Assembly: GCA_903874895.1 (NCBI GenBank)
Contig: CAIQUG010000199.1
Coordinates: 1-50,864, forward strand
Source: an uncultured Caulobacterales bacterium
Lineage (GTDB): Bacteria > Pseudomonadota > Alphaproteobacteria > Caulobacterales > Caulobacteraceae
Reading direction: 5' to 3'
Length of the DNA stretch: 50,864 nt
Made by a program: the position numbers and the translations under genes. Every line of letters starts with the position of its first letter. Position 1 is the stretch's first letter. Below, piece after piece: positions 1-8,033 of the stretch. A model generated the notes under the pieces. The model had not been told where the DNA came from. It made no database searches and saw only the letters and a program-made list of their open reading frames with translations.

Positions 1-476
1 AAGCCGGTCAGGAAGTCGATGTCGTGCTGGTCATAGTCGTGCTGCGTGTCGCTATCGACCTCCAGCACGCCATAGGGCCGGTCCCCGCCCTTGATGGGCA
101 CGTCGATGGTCGAGACGATGCCGTGCGCCCGGTAGAAGTCCGGCAGGTCGAAGCTGGGGTCGGCCTCGAGATTGCTGGAGGTGGTGGGCGCCCCGGTGAT
201 GAAGGCCCGCCCCTGGGGTGTCGTGGCGTCGGCGCGGGACACGGCGAACCCCACGACCCCGTCGCGCCAGCCCACGCCCGCCACGACCAGCAGGTCGTCG
301 CTCCGTGGCTGATAGCGGCAGATCTTGCAGAAGCAGACGTCCAGCCCCTTGGCGCAGGCCCGGCCCGCCTCGTCGAGAACGGTCTGGAGATCGCTCTGAC
401 GCAGGGCGAAGCTGCCGAATCCCGCAATGGCCGACTGCTGGCGAAGCAGGCGGCGGACCCGGTCCCGATCATCCAT
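1..476 (-). CDS. GAF-domain sensor protein, partial (probable histidine kinase N-terminus)
   Basis: This reading frame starts at the ATG at 476 and runs off the left edge without a stop, so only 158 residues are visible. The translation begins MDDRDRVRRLLRQQSA and continues as a GAF domain: a cysteine-rich stretch with CFCKICRY, the strand LLVVAGVGWRDG, then the closing GAF pattern VPIKGGDRPYGVLEVDS near residues 130-145. A GAF domain right after a short coiled start is common in alphaproteobacterial HWE/HisKA_2 sensor kinases, but the catalytic part lies outside the window, so the kinase assignment is inference. The start overlaps the end of the response regulator gene by 8 bases, which suggests coupled translation and a two-component pair. 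The cysteine cluster could bind a metal or cofactor, but nothing visible proves this. Confidence 0.8.
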   Translation of the reverse strand, partial: MDDRDRVRRLLRQQSAIAGFGSFALRQSDLQTVLDEAGRACAKGLDVCFCKICRYQPRSDDLLVVAGVGWRDGVVGFAVSRADATTPQGRAFITGAPTTSSNLEADPSFDLPDFYRAHGIVSTIDVPIKGGDRPYGVLEVDSDTQHDYDQHDIDFLTG

Positions 477-921
477 GCCGGAGGTCGCTGACGGCGGTCG
501 GACGGTTGGGCAGGATGTGAAATCCCCGGGGAATGGGCCCCGTGGCCTGGCCGAAGCGATGCAACTCCTGCACGATTTCAAGGCTCCGCACCAAGTCCTC
601 GACCCGGTAGGGCTTCACGAGGCATCCCTGACCCCGGGCGTCGAGGACGATGGCGATGTCGAGATTGCCCGTCGCATAGAGGATCGCCATGCCCGGCAGA
701 TCGGCAAGGGCCTCGGCCGCATCCGGTCCGAAGCCGTGGTCGGCCAGCCGGACATCGATGATGGCCAGGTCCGGCTTGGTCTCGCGGCCCAGCCGGATGG
801 CGGCGTCGACCGTGCGGGCGATACCGCAGACCCGGTGCCCGTGGCTGACCAGGATCTCCTCGAGGAGGTCGGCCAGCATCAGATTGTCCTCGACAATCAT
901 GACCGTCAGATCCGACGCCAT
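469..921 (-). CDS. Single-domain response regulator (CheY-like receiver)
   Basis: The 150-residue protein is essentially one receiver domain. The acidic pair is E11-D12, the phosphoacceptor is D56 in the strand AIIDVRLA, and the conserved lysine sits in CLVKPYR. There is no output domain, so it should act by protein-protein contact or in a phosphorelay, as single-domain regulators beside HWE kinases often do. A ribosome site AAAGGA lies 8 bases before the ATG. The 3' end overlaps the GAF-domain sensor gene by 8 bases, so the two are almost surely one transcript. The C-terminal 25 residues (after IVQELHRF) are proline-rich and outside the fold. The partner kinase and target are unknown. Confidence 0.9.
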   Translation of the reverse strand: MASDLTVMIVEDNLMLADLLEEILVSHGHRVCGIARTVDAAIRLGRETKPDLAIIDVRLADHGFGPDAAEALADLPGMAILYATGNLDIAIVLDARGQGCLVKPYRVEDLVRSLEIVQELHRFGQATGPIPRGFHILPNRPTAVSDLRHG

Positions 922-1217
922 ACAGTGTGTCCTTTGGGTTGGGGCGCCAGCGAGCTGGCGGGGGTCTCAGCGCAGCGGCCCTCGGGGCCGTGATCGGTCG
1001 CCGCGCCGTCGGCAAACCCGATCCTTGCAGAGAGGGCGCAGGATCAAGCCAAGAAAGTCTATCGACCCCGTCGGCCACCGAAACCGGCGGAAACTACGCA
1101 GGGGGCAAGGACCGGCGCGGGCTGGGTAGCTTCCGCACCTATCGCGGATCGCCGGGCGGACCAGACTGCGGCCTGCGGAACGGGCGCGACGTCCCGGCGC
1201 CCGTCTCTGGAGACCAG

Positions 1218-1850
1218 ATGAGTTCACCCCTGTCCATCTGGTCGGAGATCGCGGCCTGGGTCGAAGCCGTGGGCGCCATCAGCGCCGTGGTCGGCGCGAG
1301 CTGGGTCTCGGCGCGGGAGTCCCGGGCCGCCGTGGCGCGGGAGGACCGGGCCCGGCAGGACGCCGTGCGGCGGGAGGAGCGGGCCTTCCTCGCCACGCGG
1401 ACGGCGGCGCTCAATCTCGCCATCCTGGCCGCAACCCAGATCCATGACCTGCATGTGCAGCTGGACGACGACGCCTGGCGCGGTCGCCTGACCCGGGTGT
1501 CGCCCAGTCATACGCTGCTGTCTACCGAGCGGATGCTGACGGCGTTTCCGATCCAGTCCCTGCAGGACTCCAACGCCATGGTCGAATTCTCCCGCTTTCC
1601 GGCGGCCCTCGACACGGCGGCGGAGATCTACGCCAATCTCGAGCGCGTGATCCGCGCGGCGAAGGAGGTCGACCGGTCCGCCATCTTCATCGAGTACACC
1701 GCCCAGATGCAGCGGGTCGACACCCAGGCCCAGCTTCGGCTGGCCTCCCTCCGGATCGCGCTGCGTGTGACGGCGGCGGCGTCGCCGCCGGCGGTGGACA
1801 GCCCCGCTCCCGAGGGCGTGGCGCCGGGTCCGGTGAACGGTTCCGCGTAG
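1218..1850 (+). CDS. Small membrane-anchored protein of unknown function
   Basis: I do not recognise the family. The 210-residue product starts MSSPLSIWSE; GGAG lies 5-8 bases before this ATG region, which favours it over longer in-frame starts whose extension is arginine-rich and low in complexity. Residues 8-30 (EIAAWVEAVGAISAVVGASW) form one probable membrane helix, followed by a highly charged helix rich in R, E and A (about residues 31-58, likely coiled coil), then a helical domain containing an ALNLAIL segment and a VIRAAKE helix. The tail is proline-rich. The architecture, one helix plus a cytoplasmic helical domain, resembles small Caulobacterales membrane proteins without assigned role. 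It stands alone between the divergent response regulator and the downstream alcohol dehydrogenase. Confidence 0.65.
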   Translation: MSSPLSIWSEIAAWVEAVGAISAVVGASWVSARESRAAVAREDRARQDAVRREERAFLATRTAALNLAILAATQIHDLHVQLDDDAWRGRLTRVSPSHTLLSTERMLTAFPIQSLQDSNAMVEFSRFPAALDTAAEIYANLERVIRAAKEVDRSAIFIEYTAQMQRVDTQAQLRLASLRIALRVTAAASPPAVDSPAPEGVAPGPVNGSA

Positions 1851-1950
1851 TTTCCGAGCCTGCCGGCCCGTCGCGGCGGCACGCTAGGGTCTGGTCCTGG
1901 CCAGACGCGCCTCTCCCCGGCGCGGTTCGGCGCCAGAAGGATGCTCCCCC

Positions 1951-2988
1951 ATGAAAGCCCTCGTCTATCACGGCCCCGGACTGAAGGCCTGGGAAGAGCA
2001 TGCCAAACCCGCGCTGATCGAAGCGTCCGACGCCATAGTCCGCGTGACCCGCACCACCATCTGCGGCACGGATCTGCATATCCTCAAGGGCGACCTGCCC
2101 AGCTGCACACCCGGCCGCATCCTCGGCCACGAGGGGGTCGGCGTGATCGACAGCGTCGGCACCGGCGTCTCTGCCTTCAAGGTCGGGGACCGGGTGCTGA
2201 TCTCCTGCGTCACGGCCTGCGCCCGCTGCGACTACTGCCGCCGGGGGATGTTCTCCCACTGCAGGACCGGCGGCTGGATCCTCGGCAACACCATCGACGG
2301 AACCCAGGCGGCGTTCGTCCGCATTCCCCACGCCGACACCAGCCTCTATCCGATCCCGGATGGTGCCGACGAAGACGCCCTGGTCATGCTGAGCGACATC
2401 CTGCCCACCGGCTTCGAATGCGGCGTGCTGAACGGCAAGGTCCAGCCCGGAGCCATTGTGGCCATCGTCGGTGCCGGTCCCATCGGCCTTGCCGCCCTGC
2501 TGACCGCCCAGTTCTATTCCCCCGCCGAGATCATCATGATCGACCTGGACGACAACCGCCTCGCCGTGGCCAGCCGCTTCGGGGCCACGAGGACCATCAA
2601 CAGCTCCGATGGCAAGGCCGTGGCGGCGGTCAAGGCACTGACCGCAGGGCAGGGCGTCGATACCGCCATCGAGGCCGTGGGCCTGCCGGCGACCTTCGAG
2701 ATGTGCGAGGAGATCATCGCACCGGGCGGCGTCATCGCCAATATCGGCGTTCATGGCGTCCAGGTGGCCTTGCACTTGGAACGTCTCTGGGACCGCAACA
2801 TCAGTATCACGACCCGGCTGGTCGACACGGTCTCGACCCCCATGCTGCTGGCGGTCGTCGCCGCCCATCGGATCGATCCGACCCTGCTGATCACCCACCG
2901 GTTCAAGTTCGACGCGATCCTCGAGGCCTATGAAACCTTCGCCAACGCTGCGAACACCAAGGCGCTGAAGGTGCTGATCGAGGCGTGA
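1951..2988 (+). CDS. Zinc-dependent alcohol dehydrogenase (MDR superfamily)
   Basis: The 345-residue protein is a full-length medium-chain dehydrogenase, expected to oxidise an alcohol to an aldehyde or ketone with NAD(P). Catalytic zinc ligands are C38 and the H60-E61 pair in GHEG. The structural zinc lobe is intact with C90, C93, C96 and C104. The nucleotide-binding loop is GAGPIG at 174-179, followed by an acidic residue (D) in IIMIDLDD, which favours NAD over NADP. The short catalytic loop GTDLHILKG is typical of the bacterial group that includes isopropanol- and secondary-alcohol-type enzymes. The substrate cannot be told. The stop overlaps the GTG start of the SOUL-family gene, so the two are translationally coupled. 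Confidence 0.93.
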   Translation: MKALVYHGPGLKAWEEHAKPALIEASDAIVRVTRTTICGTDLHILKGDLPSCTPGRILGHEGVGVIDSVGTGVSAFKVGDRVLISCVTACARCDYCRRGMFSHCRTGGWILGNTIDGTQAAFVRIPHADTSLYPIPDGADEDALVMLSDILPTGFECGVLNGKVQPGAIVAIVGAGPIGLAALLTAQFYSPAEIIMIDLDDNRLAVASRFGATRTINSSDGKAVAAVKALTAGQGVDTAIEAVGLPATFEMCEEIIAPGGVIANIGVHGVQVALHLERLWDRNISITTRLVDTVSTPMLLAVVAAHRIDPTLLITHRFKFDAILEAYETFANAANTKALKVLIEA

Positions 2989-3671
2989 CGGCGCCCGTCG
3001 CCTCACGTCTGCGCCCTTTCCGGGGAAGGCAGCCGGCGATCCGCTGGCGCGGGCTGACGTTGGTCCTGGTCGGCATTGCGATGACAGTCCGGCCATCGGA
3101 GGTTTCGGCCGCACCGGCACCGGCACCGGTGCCGCCAGCGTCGGCGGTGGCGGATCGGGAGGGCGAGGTCGAGGTCCGTGCCTATCCCGCCCGATGGGTC
3201 GTCGAGACGCGCGTTTCCGGGGAGCGGGGGGAGGCGACGCAACGCGGGCTCCTGTTGCTGAGAGACTATCTCGCGGGCAAGGACCGGCGCGGCCATACGG
3301 TCCCTCTGCCGTTTCGCCAGCCTCTCACCCGCATCGAGACACCCCTTGGCTGGACGCTCCAACTGGACCTGCCCGGCAACGCGCTTGCAGGTGACCTTCG
3401 CGAACCGGCGGATCCCCGGGTCAGCCTTCGGCGTCTTCCGGCCCAGTCCTTCATTGTCCTGCCGATCCAAGGGACGGCCGAATTTGCCGCCGTCAACCGA
3501 CAAAGCCGCCTGGGCCAGGCCTTTGCCGCCACCCACGGGCTGACCGTCGAAGGACCGCCTTCCGTGGCCTTCTACAGCGCGCCGGGATTGGTCTGGTTTC
3601 TCCAGAAGGCCGAGTTCCGGATCCCGGTTGCGCTGCCGGCGCACCTTATCGGCCCGCGCGGTCCCGGATAA
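2985..3671 (+). CDS. SOUL-family heme-binding protein, exported
   Basis: The 228-residue product starts with GTG inside the sequence GTGA shared with the stop of the alcohol dehydrogenase gene. Residues 20-43 (WRGLTLVLVGIAMT to VSA) look like a signal peptide or anchor, so the domain should be periplasmic. It is followed by a short alternating Ala-Pro run. The mature part matches the SOUL family: EVEVRAYPARWVVET is the family's opening strand, and AFYSAPGLVWFLQKAEFRIP fits the closing strands. SOUL proteins bind heme or other tetrapyrroles; the role here is unknown. The end overlaps the convergent aminotransferase gene by 26 bases. Whether it serves the dehydrogenase is speculative; coupling is the only evidence. 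Confidence 0.75.
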   Translation: MTAPVASRLRPFRGRQPAIRWRGLTLVLVGIAMTVRPSEVSAAPAPAPVPPASAVADREGEVEVRAYPARWVVETRVSGERGEATQRGLLLLRDYLAGKDRRGHTVPLPFRQPLTRIETPLGWTLQLDLPGNALAGDLREPADPRVSLRRLPAQSFIVLPIQGTAEFAAVNRQSRLGQAFAATHGLTVEGPPSVAFYSAPGLVWFLQKAEFRIPVALPAHLIGPRGPG

Positions 3672-4821
3672 ATCGTTCGATGCGCACCGCGGCTTCCCGC
3701 AGGCGGGGAGGCGGCGGAAGGAAGCCGATGCGGACCATGGACGCCGCGCTGTCGCCAAATCCGAAGCCTGGCACGACCGCCACGCCCTCTGCCTCCAGCA
3801 GGCCTTCCGCAAAGGTGGTACCATCCTGTCCGGCCGCACTCACGTCGACGAGCAGGAACATCCCACCCTGAGGCGGTGAAAACCTCAGGTCCTTGATCCG
3901 GGCGAGGGCATCGACCAGCGTATCCCGCCGCTCTCGGAACGCAGTCTTGACGGTGTCGGACAGGGCAGGATCGGACAGGGCCGCAGCCGCTGCATCCTGG
4001 GCGAAGGGGCTGATGCCGAAATGCAGGGACTGGGCGAGCACCGTGACCGCGTCGATCAGCGCGGGCGGGCCGATCATCCAGCCGATCCGAAACCCGGTCA
4101 TGGCGTGGGATTTCGAGACGCTGTTGATGACGACGATCTTGTCCCCCGGTCGACGGCGGCTGAGGGGGGAGGCGTGATCGCCCTCGTAGCACAGGGACCA
4201 GTAGACCTCGTCGGAGACCAGCCAGAGGTCCCCCGCTCTCGCCAGACCCACGAGGGCGTCGATGGTGTCCTTCGGCAGGACCCGCCCGGTGGGATTGCTC
4301 GGCGAATTGATCAGGATCGCCCGGGTCCGCGGGGTGATGGCCGCGGTGATACGCGCGAGATCCAGCTGATAGCCGGAATGGGCGGACAGCTCGACCGTCA
4401 CCATTTCGGCTCCGCCGGCCGTCACAACTGCGGGGTAGGTGGCATAGTAGGGGGACAGGACGATCACCTCGTCCCCGGGGCCGGCAATCAGCTGGAACAG
4501 CGAGAACAGCGCGCCCTGTGCCCCGGCACACACAGCAACCTCCGTCGGCGGGACCTCGACGCCGTAGAGGTGCCGTGCATGGCCGGCAATGGCAGCTCTC
4601 AGGGACGGTTCTCCGCTGAGCGGCGAATAGTGGGTCCGGCCCGTTTCCAGCGCCTTGACCGTTGCGGCCAGCACGGTCGGGTCGATGTTCATGTCCGGGT
4701 CCCCGACGCCGAGGTGGATGATGTCCCGTCCCTCGGCCAGTTGCCGGGTCGCGCGATCCCCGACGTCCCAGGCCGCCGAGCTGGTGCCGGAAACGCGACC
4801 GAGCAGGGGAGAGAACCGCAT
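3646..4821 (-). CDS. PLP-dependent aminotransferase, class I/II (AruH-like)
   Basis: The 391-residue enzyme is a fold-type I transaminase. The pyridoxal-phosphate lysine is K237 in SVSKSHAMTG; N176 lies in NSPSNPTG, the cofactor aspartate in VSDEVY, and the carboxylate-binding arginine in MVRIGF near the C-terminus. The opening FSPLLGRVSG...AAWDV and the SKSHAMTGFRIGW block resemble arginine:pyruvate transaminase AruH, as I recall that sequence, but substrate transfer from this is uncertain: aspartate- or aromatic-type activity is possible. The gene is monocistronic, convergent with and overlapping the SOUL gene by 26 bases, and divergent from the TonB receptor across about 525 bases. Confidence 0.88.
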   Translation of the reverse strand: MRFSPLLGRVSGTSSAAWDVGDRATRQLAEGRDIIHLGVGDPDMNIDPTVLAATVKALETGRTHYSPLSGEPSLRAAIAGHARHLYGVEVPPTEVAVCAGAQGALFSLFQLIAGPGDEVIVLSPYYATYPAVVTAGGAEMVTVELSAHSGYQLDLARITAAITPRTRAILINSPSNPTGRVLPKDTIDALVGLARAGDLWLVSDEVYWSLCYEGDHASPLSRRRPGDKIVVINSVSKSHAMTGFRIGWMIGPPALIDAVTVLAQSLHFGISPFAQDAAAAALSDPALSDTVKTAFRERRDTLVDALARIKDLRFSPPQGGMFLLVDVSAAGQDGTTFAEGLLEAEGVAVVPGFGFGDSAASMVRIGFLPPPPRLREAAVRIERFIRDRAGR

Positions 4822-5215
4822 GGAGGGCTCCAGTCACAACAGGGGAGCGGGAACCAACCCCGGATCAACCGAAAGGGCAAGGTCCGGCGGCCGATCGGCC
4901 CCGGGGCAGGCCCGGTTCTTCGGCCGACAACGCCCGCGGGGCCCGGGAATGTCACGCCATCGCCGGCCATGGGGTCCGGAGCATGCCCAAAGCCGCCCCG
5001 CCCAACCGACTGCGAGGGGGTGGCCTTGGCGAAGCCGTGCTCAAAACCTGGCGCAGTCGGGGCGGCAGACTTTCTAAGTTTATGAAAATAAATAGAAAAT
5101 ACGACGCGTTTCCCTCCGGAAGATGTCAGCCGCGCGGAGACGATTTTCGCCGCCGGGATCGTGACGGATTTGCCACGTGCCTGGCGACCAGCAGAAAGAC
5201 TGGGCAAATTTTGTG

Positions 5216-5244
5216 TTGATTTGCGAAAAAATGCGGCATAGACG
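5216..5244 (+). promoter_or_regulatory. Possible promoter of the TonB receptor/halogenase operon
   Basis: TTGATT at 5216-5221 and TAGACG at 5239-5244 are spaced by 17 bases in the AT-rich stretch upstream of the receptor. The -10 match is weak (3 of 6), so this is a guess. If right, transcription would begin around 5251, on top of the operator. Confidence 0.35.
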
Positions 5245-5250
5245 AGAAAA

Positions 5251-5262
5251 GCAATCGTTTGC
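5251..5262. promoter_or_regulatory. LacI-family-like operator upstream of the TonB receptor
   Basis: The 12-mer GCAATCGTTTGC matches its own reverse complement at 10 of 12 positions and has the central CG and GCAA/TTGC arms seen in LacI-family operators. It lies 86 bases before the receptor start, near the likely transcription start, where a bound repressor would block the operon. LacI-family control of TonB receptors by sugars is known in Caulobacter. No regulator gene is in the window, so the binding protein and inducer are unknown. Confidence 0.5.
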
Positions 5263-5347
5263 ATGATTGAGATCCTGGGCCGTTCCTGCGGCCATCAGGC
5301 CCGGTCCTGCCGTCGGATGCTAAAAAAACCAATTGGGGAGAGTAGAC

Positions 5348-7870
5348 ATGTCCAGGATTCGAATCTCATCGGGCGTATCTCTGGCGGCCATCGGTGCTGC
5401 CATGTCCATTTCTGCGCCGGGGTTTGCCTGGGCGGCCGACGCGGCGGCTGCGGCTCCTGATGTTGACACCCTGTCCGCCGTGGTGGTCACGGCCGCGGGC
5501 GGCGACAAGACCAAGCTGAAGAGCTCCATCTCGGTCACCAGCGTCGATACCGAGACCGTCACCAATTTCAGCCCCCGCTCCGAAGCCGAAGTGCTGAAGC
5601 TGATCCCCGGCCTGCAGGCCAGCGCGACGGCGGGCCCCGGCGGGAACGCCAATATCGGCGTCCGCGGCATTCCGGTGTCCACCGGCGGTTCCGAATATGT
5701 GTCGATCCAGGAAGACGGCCTGCCGGTGATCCTGTTCGGTGACGTCCAGTTCGGCAACAACGACTACTGGATCCGTTTCGACAACAGCGTCTCCCGGGTG
5801 GAAACGGTGCGGGGCGGTTCGGCCTCGACCTTCGCCTCGCAGGGACCGGGCGCTGTGATCAACTACATCTCGAAGACCGGTGAGACCAAGGGCGGGGAGG
5901 TTGCGATCTCCTCCGGTCTGAACTTCAACGAGACCCGCCTCGACTTCGACTACGGCGACCACATCACCGACACCCTGCGTTTCCACGTGGGCGGCTTCTA
6001 CAAGGATGGGTCCGGTGCGGCCCACATCGGCTACAACGCCGAGAACGGCTACCAGATCAAGGCCAACGTCACGAAGGAGTTCGACGACGGCAAGGGCTTC
6101 CTGCGCTTCAGCTTCAAGCGCCTGGACGACAAGGAGCCCACCAACACCTCCATGCCGACCCTGGCCACGCTGAGCGGCAACAACGTCACGGGCTTCGGCA
6201 ACCTGCCGGGGATCGACGCGGGGCGCTATTCGTCCGCGGGCATCTACAACCAGTCCTTCAAGGTCCTCGCGGCGGACGGCACGGTGAAGACCGTGGGCAT
6301 GGAAGGCATTCACCCGGTGGTGACCTCCTTCGGCGGCGAGTTCCACTACAATGTCTCTGACACGCTCTCGGTCACGGACAACTTCCGCTACACCAACATG
6401 AGCGGCGTGTTCGCCAACCAGTGGACCACCGAGAACCTGACCAGCAGCATCCTCGGCTCGCCGATCAGCGCGATCAATGCCGCGCCGACCTCGGCGACCC
6501 CCACGGTCGGGTCCATCGTCTATGCGGCAGGTCCGAACAAGGGCCAGCTCTACACCAGCCCTTACATCAACAACGGCGCGCAGGTGTTGACGACCATGAA
6601 GGACGTGGGCAATGCGGTGAACGATCTGACCCTGAACGGCAAATTCGCCGTCTCGGACGATGTCAAGGTCACGGCCCGCGGTGGCTGGTTCCACATGCTG
6701 CAGCACATCAACATGGACTGGCGGATCAACAACGCCACCACGTCGCTGAACTCCAGCAGCAACTCCGTCCCCCTCGACCTGTTCGCGGGCGCCAACGGCA
6801 CGGGCGCGCAGCTCGCAGCCAACGGCATCACCGGCTACAACAACCAGTGGGGCGGCTGCTGTGGCGGTCGGACCTATGATCTGACCTACACCGACGACGC
6901 CCCATATTTCGAGGCGGACACCAAATACGGGAAGTTCGACCTCGACATCAGCGTCCGTCAGGACTCGGTGAAGGCGACCGGTTCCACCTACGCACCGGTG
7001 GCCGGTGCCAATGTTGCGGTGACCGACGCCCTCGGCACGGCCAGCCTGCCGACCTTCGTCACGCCGGCCTCGCCGTCGGAGGTGCTGAACTACACCAGGT
7101 CCTACACCTCCTGGTCCATCGGTGGCCTGTACGAGTACGACGACAAGACGTCGTTCTTCGTGCGCAGCAGCCGCGGCGGCCGCTTCAATGCCGACCGCCT
7201 GATCTACAGCGGCAACTTCACCGCCAGCGGCGGTCTGAACCAGAAGGGCAGTGCGGTCGCCCTGAACTACCTTCTGCAGCAGGAAATCGGTGTGAAGCGC
7301 CGGGGCGAGTACGCCGGCGTCCGCTACACCGCGGAACTGACCTACTTCCAGTCCCAGCTGACCGAGCACAACTACGACTTCACCCGGGCGAGCCACAACC
7401 CGCCGCTGGATCCGAACATCTCGAACATCTATCGCTCGAAGGGCGTGGAATTCGCGGGCACGGCCCAGTACGGGGACTTCCATCTCGTGGCCAACCTGAC
7501 CGTGACGGACTCGACCCTGGTCAATCTCGATACGACGCCCAACGGCCTGCCGGGTTACAACTACACCGTGGCCCCATCCTGGGATAACGGCACCTATGCC
7601 GCCGGTGTGATCGTGACCGGACAGGGCTCGGTCTATCTCGATGACCAGAACACCCAGAAGGCTCCGGCTGCGGACCTGGTGAACGCCTTCGCCAAGTACC
7701 GGGTCACCAAGGATCTCGAACTGGGCGTCAATGTGAACAATCTGTTCGACCGGCTGGGACCTGTCGGGGGGGGGGCGATCCAGCAGAAGCTGAACGCCAC
7801 CCGCGGCATCTTCGACGGCAGCATTCCCTTCGGGCGCACGATCACGGCGTCCCTCCGCTACCGGTTCTGA
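5348..7870 (+). CDS. TonB-dependent outer membrane receptor
   Basis: The 840-residue protein is an outer-membrane gated channel for active uptake driven by TonB-ExbB-ExbD. The ATG at 5348 follows GGGGAG by 7 bases; an in-frame TTG at 5333 would overlap that site and is less likely. A signal peptide ends at AWA near residue 29, then comes a TonB-box-like TLSAVVVTA, a plug domain with NIGVRGIPVS and VSRVETVRGG (about residues 60-185), and a long barrel ending in the outer-membrane insertion signal TASLRYRF with terminal F. The ligand is unknown. It leads the halogenase operon, and a run of ten G sits near its 3' end. Confidence 0.95.
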   Translation: MSRIRISSGVSLAAIGAAMSISAPGFAWAADAAAAAPDVDTLSAVVVTAAGGDKTKLKSSISVTSVDTETVTNFSPRSEAEVLKLIPGLQASATAGPGGNANIGVRGIPVSTGGSEYVSIQEDGLPVILFGDVQFGNNDYWIRFDNSVSRVETVRGGSASTFASQGPGAVINYISKTGETKGGEVAISSGLNFNETRLDFDYGDHITDTLRFHVGGFYKDGSGAAHIGYNAENGYQIKANVTKEFDDGKGFLRFSFKRLDDKEPTNTSMPTLATLSGNNVTGFGNLPGIDAGRYSSAGIYNQSFKVLAADGTVKTVGMEGIHPVVTSFGGEFHYNVSDTLSVTDNFRYTNMSGVFANQWTTENLTSSILGSPISAINAAPTSATPTVGSIVYAAGPNKGQLYTSPYINNGAQVLTTMKDVGNAVNDLTLNGKFAVSDDVKVTARGGWFHMLQHINMDWRINNATTSLNSSSNSVPLDLFAGANGTGAQLAANGITGYNNQWGGCCGGRTYDLTYTDDAPYFEADTKYGKFDLDISVRQDSVKATGSTYAPVAGANVAVTDALGTASLPTFVTPASPSEVLNYTRSYTSWSIGGLYEYDDKTSFFVRSSRGGRFNADRLIYSGNFTASGGLNQKGSAVALNYLLQQEIGVKRRGEYAGVRYTAELTYFQSQLTEHNYDFTRASHNPPLDPNISNIYRSKGVEFAGTAQYGDFHLVANLTVTDSTLVNLDTTPNGLPGYNYTVAPSWDNGTYAAGVIVTGQGSVYLDDQNTQKAPAADLVNAFAKYRVTKDLELGVNVNNLFDRLGPVGGGAIQQKLNATRGIFDGSIPFGRTITASLRYRF
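7766..7775 (+). repeat. Run of ten G inside the TonB receptor gene
   Basis: Ten consecutive G encode the VGGGA segment about 35 codons before the stop. A gain or loss of one base would change the reading frame and remove the last barrel strands and the C-terminal F. Long G runs are hotspots for slipped-strand errors, so on-off switching is possible but unproven. Confidence 0.85.
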
Positions 7871-7887
7871 CGCCATCCGATCCTCCC

Positions 7888-7912
7888 CCCCTTCGGTCCT
7901 GCACCGAAGGGG
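7888..7912 (+). terminator. Hairpin after the TonB receptor gene
   Basis: CCCCTTCGGT and ACCGAAGGGG form a perfect 10-base-pair stem with loop CCTGC, starting 17 bases after the receptor stop. It lacks a T run. It could stabilise the receptor mRNA 3' end or act as a partial terminator together with the next hairpin. Confidence 0.6.
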
Positions 7913-7930
7913 CATGGCTCGAATTCGGAG

Positions 7931-7957
7931 AGGGGGTACCTGGCGGTGCCCCCTTTT
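7931..7957 (+). terminator. Terminator-like hairpin between TonB receptor and halogenase
   Basis: AGGGGGTACC pairs with GGTGCCCCCT (one G-U pair) around a TGGC loop and is followed directly by TTTT. This is a reasonable intrinsic terminator or attenuator lying 77 bases before the halogenase start. It should let the receptor be made in excess over the enzymes. Confidence 0.6.
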
Positions 7958-8033
7958 GGGTTGAAAACAGCGCCGGGCTGGTCCCAATAGGGCGCGCTCG
8001 GCCCATCCCTCCAGATCTTCAGGAGCGACAGCC

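Larger units (their letters stand above)
4822..5347. other. Intergenic region between aminotransferase and TonB receptor
   Basis: This 526-base stretch has no convincing gene. Bases 4822 to about 5070 are GC-rich and should hold the aminotransferase promoter reading leftward. Bases 5075-5345 are much richer in A and T than anything nearby and hold the receptor promoter, a LacI-family-like operator at 5251-5262 and the receptor ribosome site GGGGAG at 5335-5340. Short frames here lack ribosome sites and code-like composition. Confidence 0.7.

Noticed and set aside
945-960. Perfect 7-bp hairpin CGCCAGC-GA-GCTGGCG before the response regulator
   Set aside because: The loop is only two bases and there is no promoter element tied to it; GC-rich palindromes of this size are common by chance here.
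927-1217. N-terminal extension of the membrane-anchored protein gene
   Set aside because: The extension is arginine-rich, lacks a ribosome site and does not look like a signal; the ATG at 1218 follows GGAG.
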